Positions 1 to 10,376 are shown, counted from the first letter of the stretch. The stretch is 64,000 nt of DNA from Hippopus hippopus (GCA_946811185.2 OX328098.1:21213084-21277083), one strand, 5' to 3'. Numbers and translations are program-made. Notes: a model not told the origin generated them from the letters alone.

Positions 1-97
1 CAGAATATGCCGATTACCAGCATTTTCTCTTTTTCCCACAATATTTTCAAAAGCTGTCACCTTCAGGGCCGTCAAAACATGGTAAAAGGGAGGATTA
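1..97 (+). mobile_element. MITE A fragment, forward
   Basis: Right part of the hairpin (GATTACCAGCATTTTCTC) and the right arm; the left is beyond the window. Confidence 0.8.
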
Positions 98-124
98 ATC
101 AGTTGAATATACTAATCTAATGTT

Positions 125-206
125 AGAGAGGCAGAAAGACAGATAGACAACAAGTAATAGACAGGCAGATAGACAGACACAAAGATGGACACACAAACAC
201 AGACAT
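125..206. repeat. GACA-type microsatellite
   Basis: Imperfect GACA/GATA tract with CAGACAGATAGACA words, next to exon 12. Confidence 0.7.
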
Positions 207-215
207 TACACTCAC

Positions 216-319
216 TCAGTTCTATCAGGAACTGTTCCAAGTCGCTTTAAGTTTTTCAATTTGTAGTATCTCATGGTTGCCAGTTTGCTTTCAAAAAACT
301 TTCCTTCTTCTAGACTTAG
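216..319 (-). CDS. M13 peptidase exon 12
   Basis: 34 codons plus two bases, phase 0 in, 2 out; acceptor TTCCACAG, donor GTGAGT. It reads LSLEEGKFFESKLATMRYYKLKNLKRLGTVPDRTE; the next exon must begin with G and would supply the Trp of the family P-x-D-R-x-x-W motif. The rest of the gene (NAxY, HExxH, ExxxD and C-terminal Cys) is to the left of the window. Confidence 0.92.
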
Positions 320-429
320 CTGTGGAAAAAAATAAATCAGTAATTCAATCACAATCGATATTAATGGTATGTACCTAACGATCTAAGGGCACAATCTACA
401 GCTTATGACCTTAAAGGCGGCTACTCAGA

Positions 430-850
430 TTATCACAATCTTCAAAAATGATTTATACCTGAATTAAGTAAGGTGACAGCTGGCAGCCCATCAGTGATAA
501 AGAAACACAAATTGTTTTTAAATAAAAAAAAAAAAATCAGTGGTATTTAAGGTATTATTTAGTGCTACAATTTCACCAAGATTCGAGTGAATGTCACATG
601 TTAAGAAACACAATTTGTTTATGTGTGATTGTATCCATATAAGTACGATTACATCATATTTGATCTTATAAAAGTAGACAGTTGCTGATTTCAAAGGGAC
701 AAACCTTTGTTTTCCTGCCACATTTGCACCTACTGAATGTAAGCATCCAGTTTCCTTGCACTTGGTGAGGAAAGTATACTTTGTAATATTTATAAGTGAT
801 AAACTTTAAAATTAATTTGCAGCAAAAAAACCTAAAGGCCCATTTCCAGT
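430..850. repeat. Diverged old repeat, related to 21790-22150
   Basis: Shares ordered words with the other copy (GTGAATGTCACATG, GTGATTGTATCCATATAAGT, TTTGTAATATTTATAAGT, TTAATTTGCAGCAAAA). No coding potential. Confidence 0.45.
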
Positions 851-859
851 ACTTGGAAA

Positions 860-1079
860 TACTGTACCAAGTATTTCCAAGGCTTCAAAATCCTGAGAAA
901 AGAGCTTTTGAAAACTGTGTAAAAGGGAAAAAATGCTGGTGACTAGCATTTCTTTCTTTCCCCCAATGTTTTTTGTCCTTTTAAAGACAAATCCTATTAT
1001 TTTAACCATTTTTCATTTGTCATCTGCAACTGCTTTCAAACTGGACATGTCTAACATTTTTGTTGTTTGGTAAAAGTTA
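860..1079 (-). mobile_element. MITE A, reverse, degenerate
   Basis: Central hairpin ATGCTGGTGACTAGCAT with eroded arms, then CATCTGCAACTGCTTTCAAA and TTTGGTAAAAGTTA. Confidence 0.7.
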
Positions 1080-1080
1080 G

Positions 1081-1200
1081 ATAAACCCAGCATCTTCTCT
1101 CTTTCCCACAATATTTTCTGTCCTTTCAAAATAATTTCTGATAACTTCTTTTATATTTTCTACAAATGCTTTCAAATCTGATATTTTTCAAACAATAAAA
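1081..1200 (-). mobile_element. MITE A fragment, reverse
   Basis: Starts inside the hairpin right arm (CAGCATCTTCTCTCTTTCCC) and runs to the ACAAATGCTTTCAAATCTGA part. Confidence 0.6.
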
Positions 1201-1392
1201 CTTTTACTGAAAGCATTTTCAGACAACAAGAAAAATGTGACTCAAACAGTGAAATTTATTTTTGAAAAGAAAGAAAACATTGTGGGAAAAGAAAAAAATG
1301 CTGGTTTCCAGCATTTTCTCCTTTTGCCACCATTTTTTCACAAGCTTTCTTTCTCAGGATTGTCAAAACTTGTGATTGTGCAGTAAAGGGTT
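1190..1392 (+). mobile_element. MITE A, forward, against exon 11
   Basis: AAGCATTTTCAGACAACAAG through a hairpin with centre GGTTTCC to GCAGTAAAGGGTT. Its end lies at intron position +6 of the exon 11 donor. Confidence 0.85.
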
Positions 1393-1397
1393 CTCAC

Positions 1398-1574
1398 ATT
1401 CTCATAATGTTGATCAAGTAAAGCAGGATCTGCAACAAAATCAGGGTATCCCAACATCTTGTTGATGGCTTCTGCTTTTTCTTCAGCATAATTTCTTGTC
1501 TTATCATCCATCCAGTCAACACTGTTGAGATTTTTTATGAAGGCACTTTTTATTGCTTCAAACAAAGAATCCAC
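1398..1574 (-). CDS. M13 peptidase exon 11
   Basis: 59 codons, phase 0; acceptor AAACAG, donor GTGAGA. It reads VDSLFEAIKSAF.. then WMDDKTRNYAEEKAEAINKMLGYPDFV, the family motif W-M-D-x-x-T-R-x-x-A-x-x-K-A...G-Y-P. The terminus of a family A MITE begins six bases into the intron, directly next to the donor. Confidence 0.95.
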
Positions 1575-1687
1575 CTGTTTATAAATACAAAAATTAAACA
1601 TTAACCTATAAATCTTAGTTAATTGGTTGATTGTTTGATGTTTAAAGTTGTTTTCAACTTTAGTTATTTCAGTTATAAAGAGGCAGC

Positions 1688-1918
1688 CTGTGCATCTATC
1701 CATGATTTCCTAAAGTTCCTTTTACCAGTACTTTGCACAATATTCCAAAGCCACTAGCTGCTTTCCCACATAACCATCATTGAAACAATGATCAGCAGTT
1801 AAAGGGGAATGAATTGTCACAATGACTACCATCAAACCTCAGAAAGAAATTGGCCGCACTGGCACTCCTCTGTTCTCAAATCCTGTGTGCCACTTTCTGC
1901 ACTACTGGGCTAGGCTCT
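1688..1918 (-). mobile_element. SINE family 2, tail missing
   Basis: GTGCATCTATCCATGATTTC to TGCACTACTGGGCTAGGCTC; on the minus strand the right end is the decayed tRNA head. Lies in intron 10, upstream of exon 11. Confidence 0.7.
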
Positions 1919-2015
1919 AAATCTAGAGATCTATGTAGTTATATAAGCAATTCAGTCTCATTATTTGTCTATTTGCCCATTTTTTCCAACAACAGTATGC
2001 AAGCTTATACTTTTC

Positions 2016-2202
2016 TTTAACCTTTTACCAAACAATTCTGAGTTTTGATAACCTCACGCAACCCTAGTTACCTGCATTCTCTCCTTTTCCCACCATGTTA
2101 TCCACCATTTCCATGACAAAAACTATATTTTGAAGTATAACCAATTTGTTTTTTGCAAATGTTGTTAATTTGGTACAGTCAAAAATTTTGTCACTTTGTA
2201 AA
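2016..2202 (-). mobile_element. MITE A, reverse, hairpin half deleted
   Basis: ACCTTTTACCAAACAATTCT start; only the right half of the hairpin remains (TTACCTGCATTCTCTCC). Confidence 0.65.
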
Positions 2203-2433
2203 GTTTCAATTTGCCATTACTGTACATCAACAGGAAATTTGCCATTGCTTTTCATTAATTTTGAAATTACTAATACTTTTAAGATTTTCAGCAATGGTCT
2301 GTTTGCCATTACTGTTCCTCAGTGGTCCATTTGCCACTGCTTTAAATCAATTTTCTTTTATCTTTGGGCTGATGGTCTGTTTGCCACTTCCTTTTAGAGG
2401 TGGTCTGTTTGCCCTTATTTTTCAACTATTGTT

Positions 2434-2485
2434 AAGCCTTTACCACACAATCCTGACTTTTAGTGATATGAGAAAGAAGCCTGTT
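2434..2485 (-). mobile_element. MITE A, reverse, left part of split copy
   Basis: CTTTACCACACAATCCTGAC to GAAAGAAGCCTGTT, where the Helentron-like element enters. Continues at 6982. Confidence 0.8.
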
Positions 2486-2780
2486 AAACAAGAGGGCCAA
2501 GATGGCCCTGGATTGCTCACCTGAATTTTTTGAGAGGACCATAGCCATTTTTTTTTTTTTGAAGTATTGAAATTTTGGAAACAAAATCAGTATTTTGCCA
2601 AGCAATTTTGAAAAGGTCACCTGTAAAAATCATTTCAAAATCTGTCACCACCCCTACAATCATCACCATAGCCATGTCTTTGATGAATCAGAATTCTGCA
2701 AATAAATTTTAGGATAGGTCACCCAAGGACCATTTCTTGAACAAGAGCAGATGCCCGATAGTGGCTAAAAATATTAAGTC

Positions 2781-3083
2781 AAACAAGAGCACCGCATGCG
2801 GGTGCCAACGATTGGCTGTGGGGTGCTGGATAGTAAGTTAAAATTTTAAGTCGAAAAAGGGGCATAATTTGGACAAAATGATTTTAGAGTTATCTGCCCT
2901 TGTTCGGTTGCTCTTTTACTAGTGAACAATTATTCCAAGTTTCAAGTACATGTGTTGAGTGGAAGCCGAGATATAACAAAATGTCAAAGTTTTTGCACAA
3001 TGACAACGACAACAACGCAGACGACAACAACAGGGCTATGACAATACCTCAATATTTTCTTCGAAAACAGCCAAGCTGAAAAA
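2781..3083 (+). mobile_element. Helentron-like repeat, GAGCACCGCATGCGG type
   Basis: Starts AAACAAGAGCACCGCATGCG (near-palindromic 5' end) and ends CAATGACAACGACAACAACG.. GAAAACAGCCAAGCTGAAAA. A second, more diverged copy lies at 12157. It appears embedded in the larger repeat starting at 2486. Confidence 0.55.
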
Positions 3084-4324
3084 AGGGGCATAATTTAAGG
3101 ATCATTTCTGTGAAATTATTTCAAAATCTGACCAGTGGTTTCAGAGCAGAAGAATTTTTAAGAATTTCTACATGTCCGTATAGTGCAAATAGCCCCCTAC
3201 CACCACAGCCATGTTTCTTGACGGATCAAAATTTTGCGAACAATTTTTCAAAAGGGGCACCCAAGGAACATTTCTGTAAAATAATTTCAAAATCTGACGA
3301 GTGGTTTAAGAGAAGAAGAATTTCAAAGAATTTCTTTAAGTCCATACAGTGCAAAGATCCCCCCCCCCTCCCGCCCCCATGGCCATGTTTTTCGGCGGAT
3401 CAAAATTTCGCAAACAAGTTTTGAAAAGGGTCACCCAAGGAACATTTCTGTGAAATTATTTCAAAATCTGACAAGCAGTTTTAGAGGAGAAGATTTTTAA
3501 AGAATTTCTTAGAAAATTCCATTTGGTTGCCATGGCAACCAGAGTTTTTGATGGAATCAAATTCTGTGAACAATTTTTTAAAGAGGACCTCCCAAGGAAC
3601 ATTCCAGCCAAGTTTGGTCCAAATTGGCCCAGCGGTTTAGGAGGAGAGGATGTTTAAAGAATTGTTGACACGGCACGACGCAAAGAGCCCCCCACCACCA
3701 CCATTAGGGGTGCGCGATATTACCAGTATACCGGTAAACCTCGATTTAGGATTCCAGCGATACGTATCGCGATATGCTTTTGACCGTACCGGTAAACTCA
3801 GGCAAGTCCGGCAATTTCCAAAACTTTCTTCCGAGATTTTTCAGCTGCTTTCGTTTCCAGCTGTATTTTATTTGCAGGGTTCGACATTAAGGCACGTCCG
3901 AATGACATTGTCTAGCAAAAAATCAGTTCGGGCTAGCAGAGACAGCATCTAGCTAGCCCGAATGGTCTGTTGCAAAAATTGAGACAGTTACTTTAAGTGT
4001 CAGTTTCATGACGAAAATCAACCTTACATGCCGTTCGCCGAAAAAGATCGTTTATCAAACTTGCGATTTTTTTCAACCAGTGATAATTCATTGACAACTT
4101 CTTAATTGTTAACAGGAAGACGGTAGCACATGCGCGGTAGCCCATAACTTCACTGGGAAAACCAAATTGAGCTGAAAATAGAGTAAGGCTAGTAGACCGG
4201 AGTCAACAGTATGTCGATATTTCGTCGGCCGGGATAAAAGTCATAAATTTTATCGTGACTGTTATCATTTTGTCAGAGTATTTGATCTTTTAACAAGAAT
4301 TTCTTAAGTCTACAACTATTTTGG

Positions 4325-4893
4325 ACTAGAGGCGCTTGAGCGCCTGTATCGCTCCACAGGCCTGATATTTCTATAATGGCGAAAGAAACAATTTGGTAGA
4401 CAACCACCATAGGAACTTACCTGCAAAACAACAATGAAATCCAATGAATAGTTTTAGAGAAGAAATTTTTCAAAGATTTTACTTTATACCATAAAAGGAA
4501 AATGAGTCTCCCATAAAAGCCATGTTTTTTGACAGATCTTTTTTTTTTTTAAGGAATTCTGTAAACCTGTATCTAAGGAACATTCCTGCAAAATAATAAT
4601 GCTATCCAAATAGCGGTTTGGGAGGAGAAGATTTTTAAAGGTTTTTTACTTTGGTTGCCATGGCAACCAGAATTCTTCATGGAACACAATTATTTGAAGG
4701 AATTTGAAAGAGGACCACCAAAGGAACATTCCTGTGAAATTTGGTAAAAATCCAGTCAATAGTTTCTGAGGAGAAGTTTTTTAAAGAAAAAGTTTACGGA
4801 CGCACGCACGCACGGACGAACGGACGGACGGAAGGACGACGGACACAACGCCATGACAATAGCTCGCTGGCCTTCGGCCAGTGGAGCTAAAAA
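4325..4893 (+). mobile_element. Helentron-like repeat, AGGCGCTTGAGCGCC type
   Basis: 5' end ACTAGAGGCGCTTGAGCGCC, 3' hairpin GCTGGCCTTCGGCCAGTGG then AGCTAAAAA. It is nested inside the hAT element. It is nearly identical to the copy at 16267 apart from a gap of about 49 bases near 4383 and some changes in the ACGG-rich tract. Confidence 0.65.
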
Positions 4894-5771
4894 CTGTAGT
4901 TTCATCTTGACAACAACCGAGAATGCGTCGTCCAGACGTTTACCTAGACAATGGAGCAGACGACCGGTGAATATGCAAGCTTGCATAACTTCAAAACAGC
5001 ATCTGATCGGGGAGGTGCGAAGTCATAAAATGAAGCTAAGAAACAGAAATGAATCGAAACAAAAGTAGATCTAGATGAACAGAATTAGATCTAGTTCACA
5101 GAAAAAAGATCATTTCAAGACCTTGAATGGAAAGCTAATTCGCGCCGTTGGTTTGTTTGATTCAGAGGAAAATGTTATGTTTTCTTTGCGGACAGTTTAA
5201 TAAATGGAAGATTTGTTCCAGTATTTGACAACATTATACCAAAATGTTTTTATCCTTTTAACTCAAATTCTGTTGTTTGAGCATTAGTTAGACTAATACA
5301 TTGTCCGTGATTGCTTTCAAAATGGATGTCTAAATTGTTGTCCTCTAGTAAAATAAGGTAATTGAAATAATTAACGGGGAAACATTCATTGATCATGACT
5401 TATCATGACATTGTCATTTTTTCTTACAATTTGGTATAATAACAATGGAAACAACAGAGCTTTTGATCTATTTTATACTTTTCTTCATTTTGCAAAACTG
5501 GTCTAGTAGAAATCTGAAGTGGTCTAGTAAAAATTGCAAATTACTAGTCCACTGGTCTAGTTGGAAAAAATGTTAATGTCGAACCCTGATTTGCATATCA
5601 ATTTTCATTTAATCTCGCTTGATTATTAAAATTATTAGAAAGAATAAAATTGTAGAAAAGAATAAGTTTATTTTTATGACGCACTTCCTGTGATATTCCG
5701 CCATCCATTGGCCAGTTAATTTAAGCACATGAGGTGATTTCCGACCTTCACCTGTACTGTAATCAAACAAA

Positions 5772-5975
5772 ATGGAAGACAACTTTGACATCGTCAAAAA
5801 TGCAAAGGCTAAGGTCGATGTATGGAAGCATTTCGGATTAAAGAAAAAGGAAATCGGACTCCACCATCGTGGACGGTGTAGTGGTTTGCTTAATTTGCAA
5901 AATGCAGGCCAAAAACATCGGGGGGGGGGGGGGGAACGACGAACTTAGTCACACACCTTCGTCGTCACCACCCAA
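5772..5975 (+). pseudogene. BED-zinc-finger exon of hAT transposase
   Basis: From ATG 5772 it reads MEDNFDIVKNAKAKVDVWKHFGLKKKE. After a +1 frame change near 5850 it reads DGVVVCLICKM, and after a run of 15 G (5920-5934) it reads TTNLVTHLRRHH. C-x2-C and the H-x-x-x-x-H end form a BED finger, as in ZBED/hAT transposases. A donor-like GTAAGA follows at 5976. The two frame breaks make it a relic. Confidence 0.72.
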
Positions 5976-6981
5976 GTAAGATCGTCAGTCAGCCAGCTCC
6001 AAACATGCTCAAGGCATCACCAAAATCCAGTTCTGTCAGCAGTCAATCAACACCAAAATCATGTGAGAATTTGTCCTTTTTGTATTTTTTACTAACTTTT
6101 TGTCACTTATTTACATGTCAATAGTATCAGTACAATGGCATAGTGAAGTCAGTGAAGTGTACTATCATACATAAAACTCTGTAAAAATGTTTTGCGATAT
6201 ATCGTGATGCATATCCCGATACAAACCCATGTATCGCGATAAATCACGATACAGTTTCAAGAGGCGATACCCACCCCTAACCACCATGGCCATGTTTTTC
6301 GACGGATCAAACTTTTGCGAACAAATTTTTGAAAAGGGTCACCCAAGGAACATTTCTGTGAAATTATTTCAAAATCTGACAAGCGGTTTTAAAGGAGAAG
6401 ATTTTTAAAGAATTTCTTAGAAAATTCCATTTGGTTGCCATGGCAACCAGAGTTTTTGATGGAATCAAATTCTGTGAACAATTTTTTAAAGAGAACCTCC
6501 CAAGGAACATTCCAGCCAAGTTTGGTCCAAATTGGCCCAGCAGTTTAGGAGGAGAAGATGTTTAAAGAATTGTTGACACCACACGATGCAAAGAGCCCCC
6601 CCACCACCACCACTGCCATGTTTTTCGACGGATCAAAATTTTGCGAACACTTTCTGAAAAGGGTCGTCCAAGGAACATTTCCGTGAAATAATTTCAAAAT
6701 CTGACCAGCGGTTTCAGAGCAGAAGTTTTTTAAAGAATTTCTTAGAAAATTCCATTTGGTTGCCATGGCAACCAGAGTTTTTGATGGAATCAAATTCTGT
6801 GAACAACTTTTACAGAGGACCTCCCAAGGAACATTCCAGCCAAGTTTGGTCCAAATTGGCCCAGCGGTTTAGGAGGAGAAGATGTTTAAAGAATTGTTGA
6901 CGCCGCACGACAGACGATGCACGACGGACACAACGTGGTCCTTAAAGCTCCCCTTGAGCACGTTGTGCTCAGGTGAGCTAA

Positions 6982-7080
6982 AAACACTGTGAAAAAACAG
7001 AAAAAAGTGCTGGTAACCAAAATTTTCTCCTTTTTCCACAATGTTTTTTCCGGTATCATTTGACCCACATTTAACACTAT
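6982..7080 (-). mobile_element. MITE A, reverse, right part of split copy
   Basis: AACACTGTGAAAAAACAG, hairpin centre GGTAACC, then TTTTCTCCTTTTTCCACAAT; continuation of 2434-2485. Confidence 0.8.
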
Positions 7081-7293
7081 ACTGTACAATCCTGTTTTAA
7101 CAACATTCAGAAAGAAGTCTTTAAAAACATAGTGGGAAAAGGAAAAATGCAGGTAACCAGCATTTTCTCCTTTTCCCAAAATGTTTTCTACTCTATAAAA
7201 GACAAATTCCATCATTTGAGCCACACTTAAATTGTTGTCTGCTAATGCTTTCAGTTTGGAAATTTCTACATTTTGCCATGTGGTAAAGGGTAA
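7075..7293 (-). mobile_element. MITE A, reverse
   Basis: CTGTACAATCCTGTTTTAAC, hairpin near 7124-7187, end CATGTGGTAAAGGGTAA. About 60 bases downstream of exon 10. Confidence 0.85.
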
Positions 7294-7353
7294 ATAACAT
7301 TTTCAACAGATTATCAATTCTATCCCATCTACCAGGCTGCTAGAGTCACTCAC

Positions 7354-7463
7354 CTCCCTCTTGTTATCCCCTGCAAAGTTTTTCTCCACATAAAGAGCAC
7401 CCATTGCAAAGCCAAGAACGGCACTTGTCTTTGTTAGACATCTTTTCCAGCGTTCATCATATT
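7354..7463 (-). CDS. M13 peptidase exon 10
   Basis: Two bases plus 36 codons, phase 1 in, 0 out; acceptor GTTCCAG, donor GTGAGT. It reads YDERWKRCLTKTSAVLGFAMGALYVEKNF. This is the diagnostic R-W-x-x-C ... A-x-G-x-x-Y-V-x-x-x-F segment of the M13 N domain, with the conserved cysteine present. Confidence 0.95.
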
Positions 7464-7858
7464 CTGGAACAATAAAGAATAAATGGTCACAGTAAATGAA
7501 AAAATACTCCTGCAAAGTACTTTGAAACAAGACTAATTCCCATTAGGAACACAAAGTCCATGTCATAGATATGTTTTCAATCCTTCAAAGCACACAATTG
7601 AAAACTGCCTCTTGCACAACCTGAATTTCTGGTAAACAGTTGTGCAAAGCTTCAGACTAATGACAGCAAAACTCAGCACTGAGTTTCAGATATGAATATA
7701 CCTATGTGCTTGTCCTCAGAAGAAACAACAGGAGACAGGCTCATTCCAGTAACCTTTCACTACGATATACAGAAAAGTAGGTGAAAATCTTTCTTAGAAA
7801 GAAAAATGCCTATTCTGAATAAGTGATGAAAAGCAGGCAATACCTCATAACTAGCAAG

Positions 7859-7872
7859 TGCGCGCGCGCTCT

Positions 7873-7959
<87 letters not shown>
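7859..7959. repeat. (CT)n microsatellite
   Basis: About 100 bp of CT repeats with one TT interruption, preceded by a short (GC)n tract. Apparent reading frames of Arg-Glu or Ser-Leu repeats here are artefacts. Confidence 0.97.
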
Positions 7960-7962
<3 letters not shown>

Positions 7963-8176
7963 AAGTTCTGTATACCAAGAGAAACATTTTCTAATGTTGT
8001 CATAACTTGTCTCCCAACCCTTTGCACTCATATTTAGGGGAATAAATATGTTTAAGTAAATTAGCTTATAAAAAATTCTTTTCTAAAACATTCAACAGCA
8101 TGAGTGGTAAAAGTGGTAATACATTCCTGCATCGGTTTAAGTTTGGGACAACAAAACCAACAATCAACTTCTAAGT

Positions 8177-8404
8177 TAACCCTTTACCAGAAGACAAAAT
8201 TTTAGCCTTGTCCATATTGAAAGCATTTGCAGACGCCAATTTCAGTGTGGCCCAAATTGTACAATTTTTCTATGATAGGGTAGAAAACATTGTAGGAAAA
8301 GGAGAAAATTCTGGTTACCAGCATTTTCTCCTTTTCACACAATGTTTTCCAAAGGCTTCGTTCCCAGGGTCATTGAAAGTCGGCATTGTGCGGTAAAGAG
8401 TTAA
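8177..8404 (+). mobile_element. MITE A, forward
   Basis: Full length, TTAACCCTTTACCAGAAGAC to GCGGTAAAGAGTTAA, hairpin 8287-8349 with centre GGTTACC; interrupts the minisatellite. Confidence 0.9.
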
Positions 8405-8586
8405 TCATGGTGCTCTCAAACAACAAAACCAGAAATTTACTTTTCAGTTAAAAATAAAACTCAAGGACAACACAAACAACAACTGACAAGTTAAACATGA
8501 TACACTGGGACATAAAAATCAACCATTTACTTTTTTGGTTTACCAAGAAACTTTTGGTCAACAAAACCAACAGTTACCTCTAACTT

Positions 8587-8782
8587 AAGGATAGGGCACC
8601 CTAATGCAGATTCCTGTAACATCGCCTTTCATCGCCAAAAAACGTATGGATTCGGCTAAGACTCGGGTATTCCGTAATCGATCGGCCAATAGATGCTGGT
8701 TCCCCGCATCTATTATGGATTACCAAATCCGTATGGTGAAAGACAATGTTACATGAATCCCATAAGGGTGCCCTATCCTTAA
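8587..8782. mobile_element. MITE with TAAGGATAGGGCACCCT ends
   Basis: TAAGGATAGGGCACCCTAAT at the left and its near-exact complement AAGGGTGCCCTATCCTTA at the right; inner inverted matches continue (CGTATGGATT / AATCCGTATG). It interrupts the 48-bp minisatellite. Confidence 0.75.
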
Positions 8783-9194
8783 ACATGATACACTGGGACA
8801 ACAAAAACAAAAAATGACTTTTGAATTAAATACCATATTTTGGAACAATAAAACCAACAATTGACTTCAAAGTTAAACATGATTCTTTTGGACAACAAAT
8901 TTAACAATTTAGTTTTAAGTTAAACATGATACACTGGAACAACAAACCAACAACTGACTTCTAAGTTAAATGTGATACTTTGGGATACAAAATGAACCAT
9001 TGATTTCTAAGTTAGACATGATACTTTGAGCAACAAAACAAACGACTGGCTTCTAAGTTCAACATGACACTTAGTGATGCAAAGTCAATAATTGACTTTA
9101 AAATTAAACATGACGCTTAGGGATTCAAATCAAACAATTGATTTCTAGATAAGCATGAGACTTTTGGCACCAAAACAAACAAGTGAATTCTAAG

Positions 9195-9405
9195 TTAGCT
9201 CTTTCCATACCATAGACAACACCAGAAGCTTTTGTACACAGTATAGATCAAGATCAGGCTGCACAGAATGTGCAGTATGATCTCTGATCTACACTGTCCA
9301 CTGCAACAGATTAGATTATGACTAAACTGTTTCTTGATTTTGCACATGAAATGTATTTTTAGCCTTTGAGAAAATGCAATTTATTTAGTAATGCAAAAGT
9401 TAGAC
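9195..9405. mobile_element. MITE C
   Basis: TTAGCTCTTTCCATACCATA start, core ATCAAGATCAGGCTGCACAG, end CAAAAGTTAG; interrupts the minisatellite. Confidence 0.8.
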
Positions 9406-9690
9406 ATGTCAATTTTGGATACAAAAACTAATGAATGGCTTCAGGTTAAACATGATACTTAGGGACAGCATCACCAACAATGGGCTCCTGGAAGTTAAAC
9501 ATGATGCTTTAGAATTAAAACCAGGACTTCATTTCCAAGTTTAACATTATACAGTGGGATAAAATAGATATTTGATGATCACAGTGATATTCTAGCACAA
9601 TAAAACCAAACACATGATTCAAATTTAAATGTGATACTCAGGGGACAATAAAGTCAAAGCATTCAATGTCAACTCAAGCAATATTCTTAT

Positions 9691-9914
9691 TCCATTACCA
9701 CACAATCACGAGTTTTAACGACTCTGAGGAAGAAGCCTTTTGAAAACATTGTGGGAAAAGGAGAAAATGCTGGTAACCAGCGTTTTCTCCTTTTCCCACA
9801 ATGTTTCCTAACCTATCCAAGTCAAATTCTATCATTTGAGCCCCATTTAAATTGTCGTCTGCAAATGCTTTCAATTTGGACAAGTGTAAACTTTAGTCGT
9901 TTAGTAAAGAGTTA
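9691..9914 (-). mobile_element. MITE A, reverse
   Basis: Full length; ATTACCACACAATCACGAG to TTTAGTAAAGAGTTAA; nearly perfect hairpin at 9750-9811. Confidence 0.9.
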
Positions 9915-9947
9915 AACAATAAAACAAAACAGTGATTTAGATTTTAC

Positions 9948-9992
9948 ACTTGACCAGAAGACAAAGTTATAGACTTGTGAAAATTGAAAGAT
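9948..9992 (+). mobile_element. MITE A fragment, forward
   Basis: ACCAGAAGACAAAGTTATAG ... AAATTGAAAG only; lies just past the exon 9 donor. Confidence 0.5.
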
Positions 9993-10015
9993 GTAGAAAG
10001 GTCCAAAAACATTAC

Positions 10016-10128
10016 CTTTAATCCCAGATTCTGCCTTGTCTAGAATCAGAGCAGGTTTTAAGAATGAACTTGGTAAGTATCCCAGCAAGCCTTCTACACA
10101 AATCCATACTATATAGTTAGCCAGTGTT
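10016..10128 (-). CDS. M13 peptidase exon 9
   Basis: 37 full codons with split codons at both ends (phase 2 in, 1 out); acceptor TTTCAG, donor GTAATG. It encodes TLANYIVWICVEGLLGYLPSSF, the family N-Y-x-x-W motif followed by the S-x-x-F turn. The join to exon 10 makes a Glu codon before YDERW. A fragment of a family A MITE ends about 24 bases from the donor. Confidence 0.92.
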
Positions 10129-10150
10129 CTGAAATAGATAATAAATTGAG

Positions 10151-10376
10151 CCATGCTCTGTGAAAAGGGGGTTTAATGCATCTGCAAAAAGTATCAACCA
10201 AAGTCAGCCTGCGCAGTTAGCACAGGGTGACCTGGGACGACACTTTTTGCTATTGGGCAATTTTCTGCATGTGAAAGGCCCACTCTGCCTGATGATTCAT
10301 TTAATTGAAATTAATTTTATGAATCCATAATTATGTGATGACTTGCTTGGTATAATTCTTCATAGAGATTTTGTGG
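10151..10376. mobile_element. MITE B
   Basis: GAGCCATGCTCTGTGAAAAG start (from 10149), GTCAGCCTGCGCAGTTAGCA core, then ATAATTATGTGATGACTTGC; right terminus eroded. Confidence 0.75.

Larger units (their letters stand above)
3705..6279. mobile_element. hAT-type transposon, defective
   Basis: Begins TAGGGGTGCGCGATA and ends GCGATACCCACCCCTA, with a perfect 8-bp target duplication ACCACCAT at 3697-3704 and 6280-6287. An 8-bp TSD and a BED-finger exon inside point to hAT. It was inserted into a Helentron-like element and itself received another at 4325. Most of the transposase is missing. Confidence 0.88.
2486..6981 (+). mobile_element. Helentron-like repeat, hAT-interrupted
   Basis: Begins AAACAAGAGGGCCAAGATGG and ends with the hairpin TTGAGCACGTTGTGCTCAGG and GTGAGCTAAAAA. 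Inside are several diverged units of about 160 bp (AAGGAACATTTCTGTGAAAT, TTGCCATGGCAACCAGAG). No TIRs or clear TSD. Internal tandem units plus a 3' hairpin resemble non-autonomous Helitron/Helentron elements of bivalves. It splits a reverse MITE A copy. hAT occupies 3705-6279. Confidence 0.65.
8130..9660. repeat. Degenerate minisatellite, about 48-bp units
   Basis: Recurring unit approximating TAAACATGATACACTGGGAC AACAAAACCAACAATTGACTT CTAAGT, with heavy divergence between units. It is interrupted by a MITE A (8177-8404), the 8587 MITE and a family C element (9195-9405). Confidence 0.7.

Noticed and set aside
1338..1703. Extended reading of exon 11 through both splice sites
   Set aside because: Sequence beyond 1398 is MITE A terminus and beyond 1574 is intron; canonical GT and AG sites and family length support the shorter exon.
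3650..3952. 100-codon plus-strand frame
   Set aside because: It starts in a Helentron-like repeat and crosses the hAT boundary at 3705, so it is a chance fusion.
7810..8031. Arg-Glu or Ser-Leu repeat protein frames
   Set aside because: They are translations of the (CT)n microsatellite.
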